Below, piece by piece: positions 44,656 to 54,161 of a DNA stretch of 64,000 nt. The stretch spans positions 496,001 through 560,000 of the forward strand of contig NZ_MTSZ01000003.1 in assembly GCF_002118315.1 (NCBI RefSeq). Direction: 5' to 3'. The position numbers and the translations under genes are program-made. This DNA comes from Kiloniella majae. Lineage in GTDB: Bacteria > Pseudomonadota > Alphaproteobacteria > Kiloniellales > Kiloniellaceae. The notes under the pieces are model-generated. The model was not told the origin of the DNA and searched no databases. It saw nothing but the letters and a program-made list of their open reading frames with translations. The number at the start of each line of letters is the position of its first letter. Within the stretch, counting starts at the first letter, position 1.

Positions 44656-45810
44656 ATGAATTCTCTTGGTATAGATAAAGAACCTAAAGATACACGCGTT
44701 GTTGTTGCTATGTCCGGCGGTGTCGATAGCTCGGTTGTTGCGTGTATGTTGAAAGAAGAAGGCTATGACGTAATCGGCGTTACCCTTCAACTCTATGACC
44801 ATGGAATTGCCTTGGAAAAAAGCGGTGCCTGTTGTGCCGGGCAAGATATCTATGATGCCCGTACAGTGGCAGATCGCTACGGGTTCCCGCATTACATTCT
44901 GGATTATGAATCACGCTTTAAACAGGATGTGATGGAAGATTTCGCAGACAGCTATATGCGCGGTGAAACACCCATTCCCTGTGTGCGGTGTAATCAGAAA
45001 GTTAAGTTCAAAGACATGTTGGCGATGGCTAAGGACCTCGGCGCGGATGTGATGGCAACGGGCCATTATGTCCAGCGGATCGAAGGCCCCAATGGTCCTG
45101 AACTCCATCGGGCTTTTGACGATACAAAAGACCAGACCTATTTCCTTTTCACTACAACCGAAGATCAACTGGATTTCCTCAGGTTCCCTTTGGGCGGGTT
45201 ACCAAAAACGGAAACCCGTAAAATTGCAGAACGTATGGGGCTATCCGTTGCGGATAAGCCAGACAGTCAGGATATCTGTTTCGTACCCGACGGATCTTAT
45301 GCCCGTGTGGTTGAACGTTTGCGCCCCGGTGCTTTGGATAAGGGAGATATTGTTCACCTTGATGGCACTGTTCTGGGACAGCACGACGGCATTATCAACT
45401 ATACGGTTGGGCAACGCCGGGGTATCGGCGTTGGCGGTACTAGTGATCCTATTTATGTTATCCGTCTCGATGCAGAAAAAAAGCAGGTTATCGTTGGCCC
45501 CAAAGAAGCACTTTCTCGTGATGTTGTTCTTGTGAATGAACTTAACTGGTTGGCCGAACCCTTGAATGACCGGGGTCGTGAAGTCACGGTTAAACTGAGA
45601 TCAGCATCGAAACCAACCTCTGCTACCGTATATCCGGAAGGCCAGGGGTTAGGTATGGGCGGCGCCCGTGTTGTATTACATGATCCGCTGTATGGTATTT
45701 CACCGGGGCAGGCTGCTGTTTTTTATGATGGCGATCGCGTTCTGGGTGGTGGCTGGATTGTCTCCACGGAAAAACAGGTTCTGGACGAAGCAACACAAGG
45801 TGCTGCTTAA
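44656..45810 (+). CDS. mnmA: tRNA-specific 2-thiouridylase MnmA
   Basis: Catalyses sulfur transfer to U34 of tRNA-Lys, -Glu and -Gln. 384 residues. The PP-loop motif [14 protein letters not shown] is near residue 19, the catalytic cysteine pair lies in [12 protein letters not shown] and QDICFVPDG, and TGHYVQ and GQRRGIG follow. The C-terminal beta-barrel domain is complete. It has a 293-bp upstream region with three stem-loops. Confidence 0.96.
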   Translation: MNSLGIDKEPKDTRVVVAMSGGVDSSVVACMLKEEGYDVIGVTLQLYDHGIALEKSGACCAGQDIYDARTVADRYGFPHYILDYESRFKQDVMEDFADSYMRGETPIPCVRCNQKVKFKDMLAMAKDLGADVMATGHYVQRIEGPNGPELHRAFDDTKDQTYFLFTTTEDQLDFLRFPLGGLPKTETRKIAERMGLSVADKPDSQDICFVPDGSYARVVERLRPGALDKGDIVHLDGTVLGQHDGIINYTVGQRRGIGVGGTSDPIYVIRLDAEKKQVIVGPKEALSRDVVLVNELNWLAEPLNDRGREVTVKLRSASKPTSATVYPEGQGLGMGGARVVLHDPLYGISPGQAAVFYDGDRVLGGGWIVSTEKQVLDEATQGAA

Positions 45811-45910
45811 GATTTAAACCTGTAGGTTTATTTCTTTCTGGAATAGTTATTTTGTTCCTGTTACGTTCTGTGGAATGATTCTTTCCACATTTCACAGAAC
45901 GTAACTGCGC

Positions 45911-47119
45911 ATGATCCCCCAGATAAGCAATTCTCAAGCTCGAAGACTGTTTATGGAACGACAGGGGTTATGTGACAATCCTGCCGCTAAGCAAACGAAA
46001 CTTCAGCTACTAGACCAGATAGAGCGTATGGGATTTGTGCAGATTGACAGTATCAATACTGTTGAGCGCGCGCATCATATGATCCTCTTTTCCCGAAATC
46101 AGACCTATCAGAAAAAGTATTTTGATCAGCTTCTGGAAAATGATCGTTCGCTGTTTGAAAACTGGACACACGATGCATCGGTAATTCCAATGCTTTATTA
46201 TCCCTATTGGAAGTATCGCTTTCGCCGTACAGAGGCTTACTTGTTGGAAAGATGGCGCAAGTGGCGACGGGAAGGGTTCGAAGAAAACTTTAGAACCGTT
46301 TTGGAGCATATTCGCGCGCACGGTCCGACGCGTTCCCGGGATATGAAAAAACCGGAAAGTGGCGATAGTAAAAAGAAAAATCAGGGCTGGTGGGATTGGC
46401 ATCCTTCCAAAACAGCTTTGGAATTCCTGTGGCGTACAGGGGCTTTATCGGTTGATCGGCGCGATGGCTTTCAAAAGGTTTATGACGTCACAGATAGAAT
46501 TATTCCATCAGAAGTTCTTTCCCAAGATATTGACCATGAGAACTTTATAGATTGGTCGTGCCGTTCCGCGATGGAAAAGCTTGGCTTTGCGACGCCGGGT
46601 GAACTCGCTGCTTTTTGGGACGGGATAAAGCCTGCTGAAGCCAAAATCTGGTGCGAAGACAAGCTAGGCAAGGAACTTATCGAGGTCGAAGTGTTGTCTG
46701 CTGATGGCAGTAAACCTCGTAAAGTCTATGCTTTTGAAGGCATCTTAAGTCAGCTGGATAACTTGCCGACAGCCCCGAAACGTGTGCGGGTACTCAGCCC
46801 TTTTGATCCGTTGATACGGGATAGAAAGCGAACCGAACGTCTTTTTGATTTTCACTATCGTATCGAAGTTTTCGTGCCCGAAGCAAAACGACAATATGGA
46901 TACTATGTTTTCCCTTTGCTTGAAGGCGAAAATCTCATTGGACGTATTGATATGAAACGACAGGGAACGGAGTTGTTTGTCAAAGGTCTGTGGTTTGAGC
47001 CCAAAGTGCGAGCCAGCAAAGGACGCCTCAACGCGCTAACATCTGAACTGGAACGGATCAGGCGCTTTGTTGGCTGTGAAAAATTGGCCTTTGCTGATGA
47101 TTACCTGAAGTCAGTTTAG
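45911..47119 (+). CDS. YcaQ-type DNA glycosylase / HTH_42 winged-helix protein
   Basis: 402 residues of the HTH_42 (PF06224) family, comprising YcaQ and AlkX/AZL-like DNA glycosylases that unhook alkylated or crosslinked bases. Near the N-terminus lies FVQIDSINTVERAHHMILFSR; Q44-I45-D46 fits the QxD catalytic motif reported for YcaQ-like enzymes. The C-terminal half has ILSPFDPLIRDRKRTERLFDF and the WFEPKVRASKGR segment typical of the family. It would act on DNA damage in the cytoplasm. Confidence 0.85.
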   Translation: MIPQISNSQARRLFMERQGLCDNPAAKQTKLQLLDQIERMGFVQIDSINTVERAHHMILFSRNQTYQKKYFDQLLENDRSLFENWTHDASVIPMLYYPYWKYRFRRTEAYLLERWRKWRREGFEENFRTVLEHIRAHGPTRSRDMKKPESGDSKKKNQGWWDWHPSKTALEFLWRTGALSVDRRDGFQKVYDVTDRIIPSEVLSQDIDHENFIDWSCRSAMEKLGFATPGELAAFWDGIKPAEAKIWCEDKLGKELIEVEVLSADGSKPRKVYAFEGILSQLDNLPTAPKRVRVLSPFDPLIRDRKRTERLFDFHYRIEVFVPEAKRQYGYYVFPLLEGENLIGRIDMKRQGTELFVKGLWFEPKVRASKGRLNALTSELERIRRFVGCEKLAFADDYLKSV

Positions 47120-47175
47120 GTATTCCATTTAGCCTTCTATTCTTAAGGAAAGCCCCTATTTAAAGAAACAAGGAT

Positions 47176-47679
47176 TTAATAAATCCATTCCGCAAGTTTA
47201 GGATTTATCTCGATGGCATCGTTAAAAAGCCAAACCATACGATCACAGAACCACATCTTTCCCATGGTCATGGCAAAACCAAAAAACATGGTTGGCCAGA
47301 ATAAATTCAAATAGGCGGTTATAAGACCACCGAAAAAACCAATCCCTGCCATGATGCCCAAAGCGCGGGTTTGTGATCTGTGCATGTCGAGAAGTTCATC
47401 CAGCCCTTCAAAGGGAACCTCTTTGAGCCAGATACGTTCGCCAAAGGTGACTTGAGAAGCCCAGAAATCAGTGTGCCGGGGTTTGGGAAATATCCGCGGA
47501 TTGAGATACATCCAAAAGGCGAAGAGAAACAAAAGAAAGCCGGCCACGGGCCAACCCCAGGCTTCATGTGACCAGATCGCCGGGAATATCAGCCATCCAG
47601 TGGCAACGCGCGTCCACCCTGACATCGGGTGAGAATGGTGTTCCCATGTATTCTGCGACATTTTGAAGATGTTTCGCAT
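47176..47679 (-). CDS. DUF6653-like membrane protein
   Basis: 167 residues (a start at Met7, 47661, is also possible). Hydrophobic, with about four membrane segments and a conserved WEHHSHPMSGWTRVATG opening, PRIFPKPRHTDFWASQVTFGERIW and a C-terminal KMWFCDRMVWL stretch. This matches a small family of uncharacterised membrane proteins (I recall it as DUF6653; not certain). The role is unknown. Confidence 0.55.
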   Translation of the reverse strand: MRNIFKMSQNTWEHHSHPMSGWTRVATGWLIFPAIWSHEAWGWPVAGFLLFLFAFWMYLNPRIFPKPRHTDFWASQVTFGERIWLKEVPFEGLDELLDMHRSQTRALGIMAGIGFFGGLITAYLNLFWPTMFFGFAMTMGKMWFCDRMVWLFNDAIEINPKLAEWIY

Positions 47680-47980
47680 GGTATCGCTCAGCTATTGTTT
47701 TCGTCAGGATTTGAAAGAGGAGTACAGGCGAGGGTAGTGACCTCGCAAGCCGGGTTCAAGCCAATAGTATAACAACTTTCTTTTGTCATATTTCAAATCG
47801 GGCAAAGATCCTGATTGGGGGAGGGGAATGAATTTTCAAAAAAGACAAAATGAATTTTCAAAAAAAATAAAAAGCGAGTCACTCCGCTATTGACAGTTTT
47901 GTGTCATGGCATTATCACCCCTCTTACAGCGCGGATGATTGACGAATCAGTTAATCAAACTGGCACTGTCAAAGCCTTAT
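47680..47980. other. Gene-free region with a tandem repeat and the tRNA promoter
   Basis: No gene is seen. AATGAATTTTCAAAAAA occurs twice, at 47827-47843 and 47849-47865, with a 22-bp period. The tRNA promoter follows at 47890-47917. Confidence 0.5.
47890..47917 (+). promoter_or_regulatory. Promoter of tRNA-Met
   Basis: A perfect -35 hexamer TTGACA at 47890-47895 is followed after 16 bp by TTATCA at 47912-47917. The tRNA begins about 60 bp further on. Confidence 0.6.
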
Positions 47981-48057
47981 GGCGGAGTAGCTCAGCTGGT
48001 TAGAGCAGCGGAATCATAATCCGCGTGTCGGGGGTTCAAGTCCCTCCTCCGCTACCA
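47981..48057 (+). tRNA. tRNA-Met (CAT), elongator type
   Basis: 77 nt with acceptor stem GGCGGAG/CTCCGCT, anticodon arm GCGGA-ATCATAA-TCCGC (anticodon CAT at 48014-48016), T-loop GTTCAAG and an encoded CCA end. The sequence type is that of alphaproteobacterial elongator tRNA-Met. A CAT anticodon could also indicate the lysidine-modified tRNA-Ile, but the body favours Met. Confidence 0.95.
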
Positions 48058-48061
48058 ATTC

Positions 48062-48093
48062 AAAAAGCCTCAGCAAAACTGCTGAGGCTTTTT
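48062..48093 (+). terminator. Terminator after tRNA-Met
   Basis: AAAAAGCCTCAGCA and TGCTGAGGCTTTTT form a near-perfect 14-bp stem with a 4-nt loop, ending in T residues directly after the tRNA. Confidence 0.9.
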
Positions 48094-48216
48094 CAGTTTT
48101 ACCATTAAATTTTTAAATTCGATCAAACAAAACTGGTCAAACCAATTTTTGTGACGCATTATCTGCCTTCTTTGTAAGTGAACTCTTTGGTTCCAGATCA
48201 CAGTCGGGATAGAGAA

Positions 48217-49182
48217 ATGGCGTTGGGTATTGGTTTTATTGGCTTGGGCATTATGGGCAATCGCATGCTAACAAATATGTCTGTGCATGGCGGGTTTGAT
48301 TTGATTGCGGCCTGGGACCCTAATGAAATTGCGAGATCTGCGGCTCAAAAAACCTATCCTTCTTTGACTGTTTTGGAGAGTGTCGAAGAGATTATCAGTC
48401 ATCCTGATGTCGATGTGGTTTATATTGCCAGTCCGCCGGCGTCCCACCGGGACTATGCTTTGGCCGCCGCAGATGCTGGGAAAGCTGTCTTCTGTGAAAA
48501 GCCTTTAGGGATCGATGTGGAACAGTCACGGGAACTGGTGGCGGCTTTTGAGCAAAAGAATATCTTAAACGCAGTGAACTATCCGCTGGCAAATTCTCAG
48601 GCAGCTGATCTTATGAAGGCAGATATTGACGCTGGTAAATTGGGTAAGATTACCTCTGTTGATGTTCGGCTGCATTTCGCCCCTTGGCCCCGGGATTGGC
48701 AACAGGATGCAACCTGGTTATCTCAACGCGCAGAAGGTGGTTTTGTCCGGGAAGTGGGCTCTCACTTTATTTACTTAACCGAGCGTCTTCTGGGGACGGC
48801 GGAGCTTTTGAATACCTGCGCGATTTATCCGGAAGACGATATTTCCTGCGAGACAAATGTACAGGCTCAACTTGCCTGCGATAACGTCCCTGTTTCTTTT
48901 CATGCCAGTGCGGGCGGTGTTGGCCCCGATGTTGTCGAGTTCACCGTTTGGGGCGAGAAGAAGTCCTATCGCCTGACGATGTGGGATCAGCTCTATTCGA
49001 CAACAGGCGAGGAATGGAAACGTGAACTTTCGGAAATTGATGATGCAAGACAACACGGCTACATGCGGGGACTAGATAACCTGATCGCTTGGAATGAAGG
49101 CAAAGAGTGTTCGATCGCAAGCTTTGCTGATGCTCTTTCGGTCCAGGAGAAGGTGGAAGCCATTCTGTCTGGTGAATTCTAA
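48217..49182 (+). CDS. Gfo/Idh/MocA family oxidoreductase
   Basis: About 321 residues from the ATG at 48217 (preceded by GGGATAGAG; a GTG at 48178 would add 13 residues). NAD-binding GFIGLGIMGNRM, the conserved CEKPLGID motif, and a C-terminal domain with EVGSHFIYLTERLLG. It is distinct from the copy at 37-38 kb. The substrate is unknown. Its last 4 bp overlap the end of the convergent transporter operon. Confidence 0.83.
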   Translation: MALGIGFIGLGIMGNRMLTNMSVHGGFDLIAAWDPNEIARSAAQKTYPSLTVLESVEEIISHPDVDVVYIASPPASHRDYALAAADAGKAVFCEKPLGIDVEQSRELVAAFEQKNILNAVNYPLANSQAADLMKADIDAGKLGKITSVDVRLHFAPWPRDWQQDATWLSQRAEGGFVREVGSHFIYLTERLLGTAELLNTCAIYPEDDISCETNVQAQLACDNVPVSFHASAGGVGPDVVEFTVWGEKKSYRLTMWDQLYSTTGEEWKRELSEIDDARQHGYMRGLDNLIAWNEGKECSIASFADALSVQEKVEAILSGEF

Positions 49183-49916
49183 ACTTCAGCCAGAGCAAAG
49201 CTGGCAAAGGTTTTTGTTAGATCGTGACGGGGAGAATGGATGAAGTCAGACGTTGGTCTGTCTTCGATAATGTGCCCCTGATCAATCAGGATGAGTTTAT
49301 CTGCTAATCGCCAAAGTGTTCGAAGATCATGGGAAATGATCATTAAGCCGAAATCATAGACCTGCCGCAGATTTCCCAAAAGCGATATAATGTTTTTTTG
49401 CGTGACAAGATCAAGCGCGGAAAAAGGCTCGTCTAAAATCAGAAATTCGGGTTGGGCAGCGATAGCCCTCGCCAGGGCTATACGTTGGCACTGGCCGCCA
49501 GATAAGGCGTGAGGTCGTTTTTGCATGAGAGCAGAGGTAAGGCCAACCTGATCGAGCAGGTCTTGCGCTTTTTCATGGCGTTGTTTCTTTGTTGTATCTT
49601 TCTGTGTTTCCATAGCTTCTTCAACACAACGAACAGCTGATAAAAACGGGCTAAGCGCCATGTGAGGATCTTGCCACATATACTGGATCTTGTGCCCGGT
49701 TTTGCCGAATTTGGGTTGGAACATCGTGCCACCTATTTTAAGGCAAGATTGGTCAACTTGATGGATACCAACCATTGCCTTGGCCAAGGTGGATTTTCCA
49801 CAGCCGGACCGTCCCAATAATCCTGTTACCTTGCCGCGCTCTAGGGTGAATGAGATGTCATGCAGGATTTTATTGCCACCAAGTGAAAGGGACAGATTAT
49901 CGACTTGAAAACTCAT
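49179..49916 (-). CDS. Nickel/peptide-type ABC transporter ATP-binding protein (NikE-like)
   Basis: 245 residues, one ABC domain: Walker A GRSGCGKSTL, Q-loop, signature LSGGQCQR, Walker B EFLILDEPFSALD and switch His (ISHDLR). It lacks the C-terminal oligo_HPY extension of Dpp/Opp ATPases, which is the compact size of NikE. It lies directly after a second ATPase gene (1-bp intergenic), completing a five-gene importer read right to left. Confidence 0.85.
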   Translation of the reverse strand: MSFQVDNLSLSLGGNKILHDISFTLERGKVTGLLGRSGCGKSTLAKAMVGIHQVDQSCLKIGGTMFQPKFGKTGHKIQYMWQDPHMALSPFLSAVRCVEEAMETQKDTTKKQRHEKAQDLLDQVGLTSALMQKRPHALSGGQCQRIALARAIAAQPEFLILDEPFSALDLVTQKNIISLLGNLRQVYDFGLMIISHDLRTLWRLADKLILIDQGHIIEDRPTSDFIHSPRHDLTKTFASFALAEV

Positions 49917-50696
49917 TTAAGCGACCTTCATGGCATCAATAATTTCCCGGGTGGTTTCGGCACGTTCACGATAGGTGAGTTCGTCCCTTGTACAACGATC
50001 AACAATCTTACCGTCTTTCATGACCAATAGATCGTTGCAGACCCGTTTGACAATACGAATATCGTGGCTGATAAACAGGCAGGCGGATTGAGTTTCTTCC
50101 AGCATGATTTCCATCGCCTTGAGAACGTCTTGTTCAGTTAAAACGTCCAGTCCCGTTGTTGGCTCGTCGGCGATTAAAAGCGTTGGTTTCAATAGAAGAG
50201 CCATAGCCATTAACACACGTTGTTTCATGCCTCCACTGAGGTGGTGTGGATATTGTGTCAGGCATCGTATTGGCAACTGCATGCGGTCAAAAGCATATTC
50301 AACGGCATTGATAATTGTAGTTTGATCCTGCTCGATAACTGTTGCGATCTCTATCATCTGTTGTTTGATTGTCAAGGCAGGGTGAAGAGCACTTCCCGGG
50401 CTTTGAAATATACAGAACATTCCCTGACCACGGATACGACGTTTTTCCGCAGCTGAGAGAGTGAAAAGATCTTGTCCCTGCAGAATTGCTTGCCCCTGTT
50501 TCCTAACAAGCGGCGGGCGTAGTATGTCCATGATGGCATGACTGGTTACTGACTTTCCGCAACCGGATCGCCCGATAAGTCCAAGGCGCTGCCCCTGATT
50601 CAGGGAGAAACTAACATCATCAATAATGGGGTTTTGATCTTTTCCCTGTTGACAGATCGTCAAATGATTCAGCTTGAAAAGAGGGGTGTCTACCAT
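49917..50696 (-). CDS. Nickel/peptide-type ABC transporter ATP-binding protein (NikD-like)
   Basis: 259 residues, one ABC domain with Walker A GRSGCGKSV, signature LSGGMKQRV and Walker B LLIADEPTTGLD. It has the compact length of NikD rather than the longer DppD. It overlaps the permease gene upstream by 7 bp. The paired NikD/NikE-like ATPases would form the heterodimer of the importer. Confidence 0.85.
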   Translation of the reverse strand: MVDTPLFKLNHLTICQQGKDQNPIIDDVSFSLNQGQRLGLIGRSGCGKSVTSHAIMDILRPPLVRKQGQAILQGQDLFTLSAAEKRRIRGQGMFCIFQSPGSALHPALTIKQQMIEIATVIEQDQTTIINAVEYAFDRMQLPIRCLTQYPHHLSGGMKQRVLMAMALLLKPTLLIADEPTTGLDVLTEQDVLKAMEIMLEETQSACLFISHDIRIVKRVCNDLLVMKDGKIVDRCTRDELTYRERAETTREIIDAMKVA

Positions 50697-51523
50697 CGGA
50701 AAGGACTCCTGTTATCAAGCTTATGTCGTATTCCCTCCCCAAGCAGATTAAATCCCATTACGGCGAGGCTTATCAGCAAACCCGGAGCCAGCAACAGGCC
50801 GGGGCGTTCGGTGAAGAAAGGACGTGCTTCGTTTAACATCGCGCCCCATTCGGCTTCGGGTGGTTGCGCGCCAATTCCCAAAAAGCTGAGGGAGGAAAGA
50901 ACGAGCAGTATCGACGCCATTTCCAAGCTCATCACAACGAATAGAGGGGGTAAGATCTGGGGCAGGATATGTCGTATAACTAACTTAACCGGACCGATGC
51001 CGCATTGGCGCGATGCCAATACAAAATCTTTTGCGAGGGCGTCTGTTGTCAGCGTGTAAACCAGACGGGCAAGGCTGGGCCACCAGGCCAGTGCAACGCC
51101 AATAATGGCAGAGTTTAGAGAGGCACCAAGGAACCCGATAATGACCAGCGAAAATATGATCATGGGAAAGGCGAGAAAAATGTCCGTTATCCGCATGAGC
51201 AGGTGGTTAACCACCCCACCGACCATCGCAGAAATAAGCCCGATAGGGACAGCGATGAAAAGAATGCTTATCGCGGTCATCACTGCGGCCCCAAGGGAGA
51301 GAAATGTCCCGGACATTAAACGCGAGAGTACGTCGCGACCAAGGTGATCTGTGCCCAACGGATAGGTCCAGCTCATTCCTTCTAGTCGGCGAATAAGGTC
51401 CATTTTATTGGGATCGTGCGGGGCTAGACTTTCCCCGAAGAAGGCGATGAGAAGTAAACATCCGATCAGGATAACGCCTGTATTTAAGCCAAGGGGTGTC
51501 GCACGCAATGACAAGAGTTTCAC
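50690..51523 (-). CDS. ABC transporter permease (NikC/DppC type)
   Basis: 277 residues, binding-protein-dependent transport permease with an N-terminal OppC-N-like membrane segment (NTGVILIGCLLLIAFFGESLAPHDP), the PLGTDHLGRDVLSRLMSG motif typical of OppC/DppC/NikC, and five more helices with the EAA-type loop (RQCGIGPVKLVIRHILPQ). It overlaps the ATPase gene downstream and the permease gene upstream (4 bp each), so translation is coupled. Confidence 0.87.
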   Translation of the reverse strand: MKLLSLRATPLGLNTGVILIGCLLLIAFFGESLAPHDPNKMDLIRRLEGMSWTYPLGTDHLGRDVLSRLMSGTFLSLGAAVMTAISILFIAVPIGLISAMVGGVVNHLLMRITDIFLAFPMIIFSLVIIGFLGASLNSAIIGVALAWWPSLARLVYTLTTDALAKDFVLASRQCGIGPVKLVIRHILPQILPPLFVVMSLEMASILLVLSSLSFLGIGAQPPEAEWGAMLNEARPFFTERPGLLLAPGLLISLAVMGFNLLGEGIRHKLDNRSPFRW

Positions 51524-52473
51524 TCTGTTCCCCCTTGAGAACCGCTCTGTTCTCTAAAGTGCGGGGTTAGCCAATAGTTCAGGAGATCAGCAATGAAATT
51601 ACTGACAAAGAAAATCAATCCCATAAAAAGCAAGTAAGCTTGAAGAATAGCAAAGTCGCGTTCGAAGACCGCTTGTAAGGCCATTTGCCCAAGCCCAGGG
51701 AGGTTGAAGATATTTTCTACAATAACAGACCCGCCCAATAAGGCACCAAAAGTTACCGCCCAGTTGGTCACCAAGGGCGGCAGGATAGATTTCATAATGT
51801 GACGACGCAGGATAAGCGTGGGGCTAAGCCCCTTGACGATTGCAAGACGGATATAATCTTCGCTCATGACAGCCAAAATTCTATCTCTCATTAAGCGCCC
51901 CATTGTTGCTGCACTGCCGAGGGAAAGTGTTAAAACAGGCAGGACGAGGTCATACCATGCCCCCGATCCCAATAGTGAAATCCATTGAAGGCTCAGGGCA
52001 AAAATAAATAACAGGAGTAGAGCGAGCCAAAATGAGGGAATAGAGACCAGAAAGATGGAAAAGAACTGAACGAAATTTCCCAAAGCCTGTGACCGCGTTA
52101 AGGCGGCAGTAATGCCGAACAAGGCCGAGAGTACAATCGAGAACGCCAGAGATAATGTTGCCAGTGTAATAGTAAGAGGAAGGTGGGTTTTGAACTCTTC
52201 CAATACGGAGCGTCCAGAGGCAATGGACTGTCCCATATCCAGATGAAGAAGCCGAATTAACCAGTCAATATAACGTTTAAAGATCGGTTGATCCAAGCCG
52301 TATTCCTGACGCAGGGCAGCGATTTGATCCGCTGTGAAAATAACGCCAAGACGGCGCAACTCCATCTCGACTGGATCACCGGGGGTCAAGGCGACCATGA
52401 AAAAACCCAGCATGGACATACCAAGCAGAGTTGGAATTGCCGTTGCCATGCGTTGTAGAATGAAGTTTCTCAC
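51520..52473 (-). CDS. ABC transporter permease (NikB/DppB type)
   Basis: 317 residues. The MRNFILQRMATAIPTLLGMSMLGF opening and the ALTPGDPVEMELRRLG segment are the OppB/DppB/NikB signature. Six membrane helices and an EAA-type loop (IVKGLSPTLILRRHIMKSILPP) are visible. It is between the binding-protein gene (105 bp upstream) and the second permease. Confidence 0.88.
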   Translation of the reverse strand: MRNFILQRMATAIPTLLGMSMLGFFMVALTPGDPVEMELRRLGVIFTADQIAALRQEYGLDQPIFKRYIDWLIRLLHLDMGQSIASGRSVLEEFKTHLPLTITLATLSLAFSIVLSALFGITAALTRSQALGNFVQFFSIFLVSIPSFWLALLLLFIFALSLQWISLLGSGAWYDLVLPVLTLSLGSAATMGRLMRDRILAVMSEDYIRLAIVKGLSPTLILRRHIMKSILPPLVTNWAVTFGALLGGSVIVENIFNLPGLGQMALQAVFERDFAILQAYLLFMGLIFFVSNFIADLLNYWLTPHFREQSGSQGGTE

Positions 52474-52578
52474 GTGGGTTTCTCCGTCTGCTTAAGACTT
52501 ACCAGTTCTCTCAAGTCCAGATATTTCAAACCGTGATCCGCAGGCCGATACATCAGCCTGCGGAACTCACAAGTCGGA

Positions 52579-54126
52579 CTATTTGACTGTTACACGACCA
52601 TAATCAATCCAGTCAGCGTGCTCAAACATAGGGATTTCCATGCCAGGGCGAGACAGGTTGAAATTCGGTACCATAAGAATAGGAATAGCGGCCAGCTCAT
52701 CTTGCACAATAGATCTGTGTGCTTTGCGAACATAGTCGATGATTTCTTCGCGACTTTGGGCTGCTCGTGCTTTTTCCAACAAGGCGTCTACAGTTTTGCC
52801 GGGGGCTGTGAACTGATACCCCCAAGGTGTTTTTGAATGGAACAAGTTATAAAGTAGATAGGTAGGATCAGTGTTGTTGTTGGAAGCAAATTCCATATAG
52901 AGATCAGCTTCACCCGTTGCGAGATAAGTATCGTCATAAACACCTGAATCATCCACCTGTATCAGATCAATCTCGATACCTATGGAACGGAACATTTGCT
53001 CTAGCAGTTCTGGCATCGGGCGAACGGAAGAGACGTTTGGATAGGCCGCAACCAGTCTGAGTTTAAGCGGACGACCATCTTTTGTGCGTGTACCATTTTC
53101 ACCAAGGACCCAACCAGCTTCATCTAGAAGGGCACCTGCTTTATCGGGATCGTACGCAAAGCCGTCTACGTGATCATCACCAAGGTCAAACATCCAGTTT
53201 GGCAATATGCCCTTGGCAACTTCACCACGGCCATCAAACAGGATCTCGGCTAACTGTGGGCGGTTAATTGCATAGGCAATCGCTTCTCTGACCCGCTTGT
53301 CTTGCATCGTGTCAAAAGGGGCTTTCCCGTGCATGTTTGCGAGTAGGGCAACGTAACGGATGGGACGCGACTGGTGAACAACAATAGAACCGTCTTTAGG
53401 TAGCGCCAACATCATTTGCGGGGTGACTTCGGCAATGACATCTACTTCGTTGTTCTTTAAGGCCAGAAGACGCACTTGATCGTCGGCGATAAAGCGATAG
53501 GAAATTTTCTCAATGGCTGGTTTTTCGCCCCAGTAATTGTCGTTTTGCTTTAGCGTGATGGACTGTTTAGGTTGGTAATCTTCCAACAGGTATGGGCCCG
53601 TCCCAATAGGGTTCTGACTGCGATCACCCGCAGTAGAGAACAAAGATGCACCGCGGTGGGTCATGTTTTCGATGACCAGTGCTGAACCAATTTCGGATTT
53701 GAAGGTAAAGCTGTAGGGGCCTGTCTGCTCAAAGCTTGTTTGATCAATTTGAAGGAAGTCGGATTTTCCCTGATCATAGAGTTTCAACGCTGCAATTGCG
53801 GCCTTGGCGTTAAAGTCAGAACCGTCGTGGAATTTGATGCTTTCGCGGACGTTAATTGAATAAACCCCGTTTTTATAATCCCAGTCTTTAAACAAGACGC
53901 CTTGGGGTTTGAAATTTGCATCCGGTTTGACCGCTGTTTCAACAATTTGCGCAGAAGGACGACGTGTTGTGAATGAGAATTTTTTTGCATCAACGCTGTA
54001 ACGGTCTTTTTTGACGGCGATACGGAGATGTGTTGATTCCTCTGCAATTGCTGAAGATGAGAGTGGCAATAAGCAACAGGCAATTGCGATACTCCCTGCA
54101 CGTAGCGTGCGGGTAAATGCTGACAT
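52579..54126 (-). CDS. ABC transporter substrate-binding protein family 5 (NikA/DppA type)
   Basis: 515 residues from the ATG at 54126, which begins a Sec signal peptide (LRAGSIAIACCLLPLSSSAIA). A longer frame upstream lacks a signal. The SBP_bac_5 organisation is clear: VNVRESIKFHDGSDF-like, PIGTGPYLLEDY, KRVREAIAYAINR and AYDPDKAGALLDEAGW. Gene order with small ATPases resembles nikABCDE, so nickel or cobalt is a candidate cargo, but peptides cannot be excluded. It is separated by 35 bp from a DUF2946 gene. Confidence 0.87.
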   Translation of the reverse strand: MSAFTRTLRAGSIAIACCLLPLSSSAIAEESTHLRIAVKKDRYSVDAKKFSFTTRRPSAQIVETAVKPDANFKPQGVLFKDWDYKNGVYSINVRESIKFHDGSDFNAKAAIAALKLYDQGKSDFLQIDQTSFEQTGPYSFTFKSEIGSALVIENMTHRGASLFSTAGDRSQNPIGTGPYLLEDYQPKQSITLKQNDNYWGEKPAIEKISYRFIADDQVRLLALKNNEVDVIAEVTPQMMLALPKDGSIVVHQSRPIRYVALLANMHGKAPFDTMQDKRVREAIAYAINRPQLAEILFDGRGEVAKGILPNWMFDLGDDHVDGFAYDPDKAGALLDEAGWVLGENGTRTKDGRPLKLRLVAAYPNVSSVRPMPELLEQMFRSIGIEIDLIQVDDSGVYDDTYLATGEADLYMEFASNNNTDPTYLLYNLFHSKTPWGYQFTAPGKTVDALLEKARAAQSREEIIDYVRKAHRSIVQDELAAIPILMVPNFNLSRPGMEIPMFEHADWIDYGRVTVK

Positions 54127-54161
54127 GATTTTGTCCTTAAATTTTGAGAAACGATTGGAGG

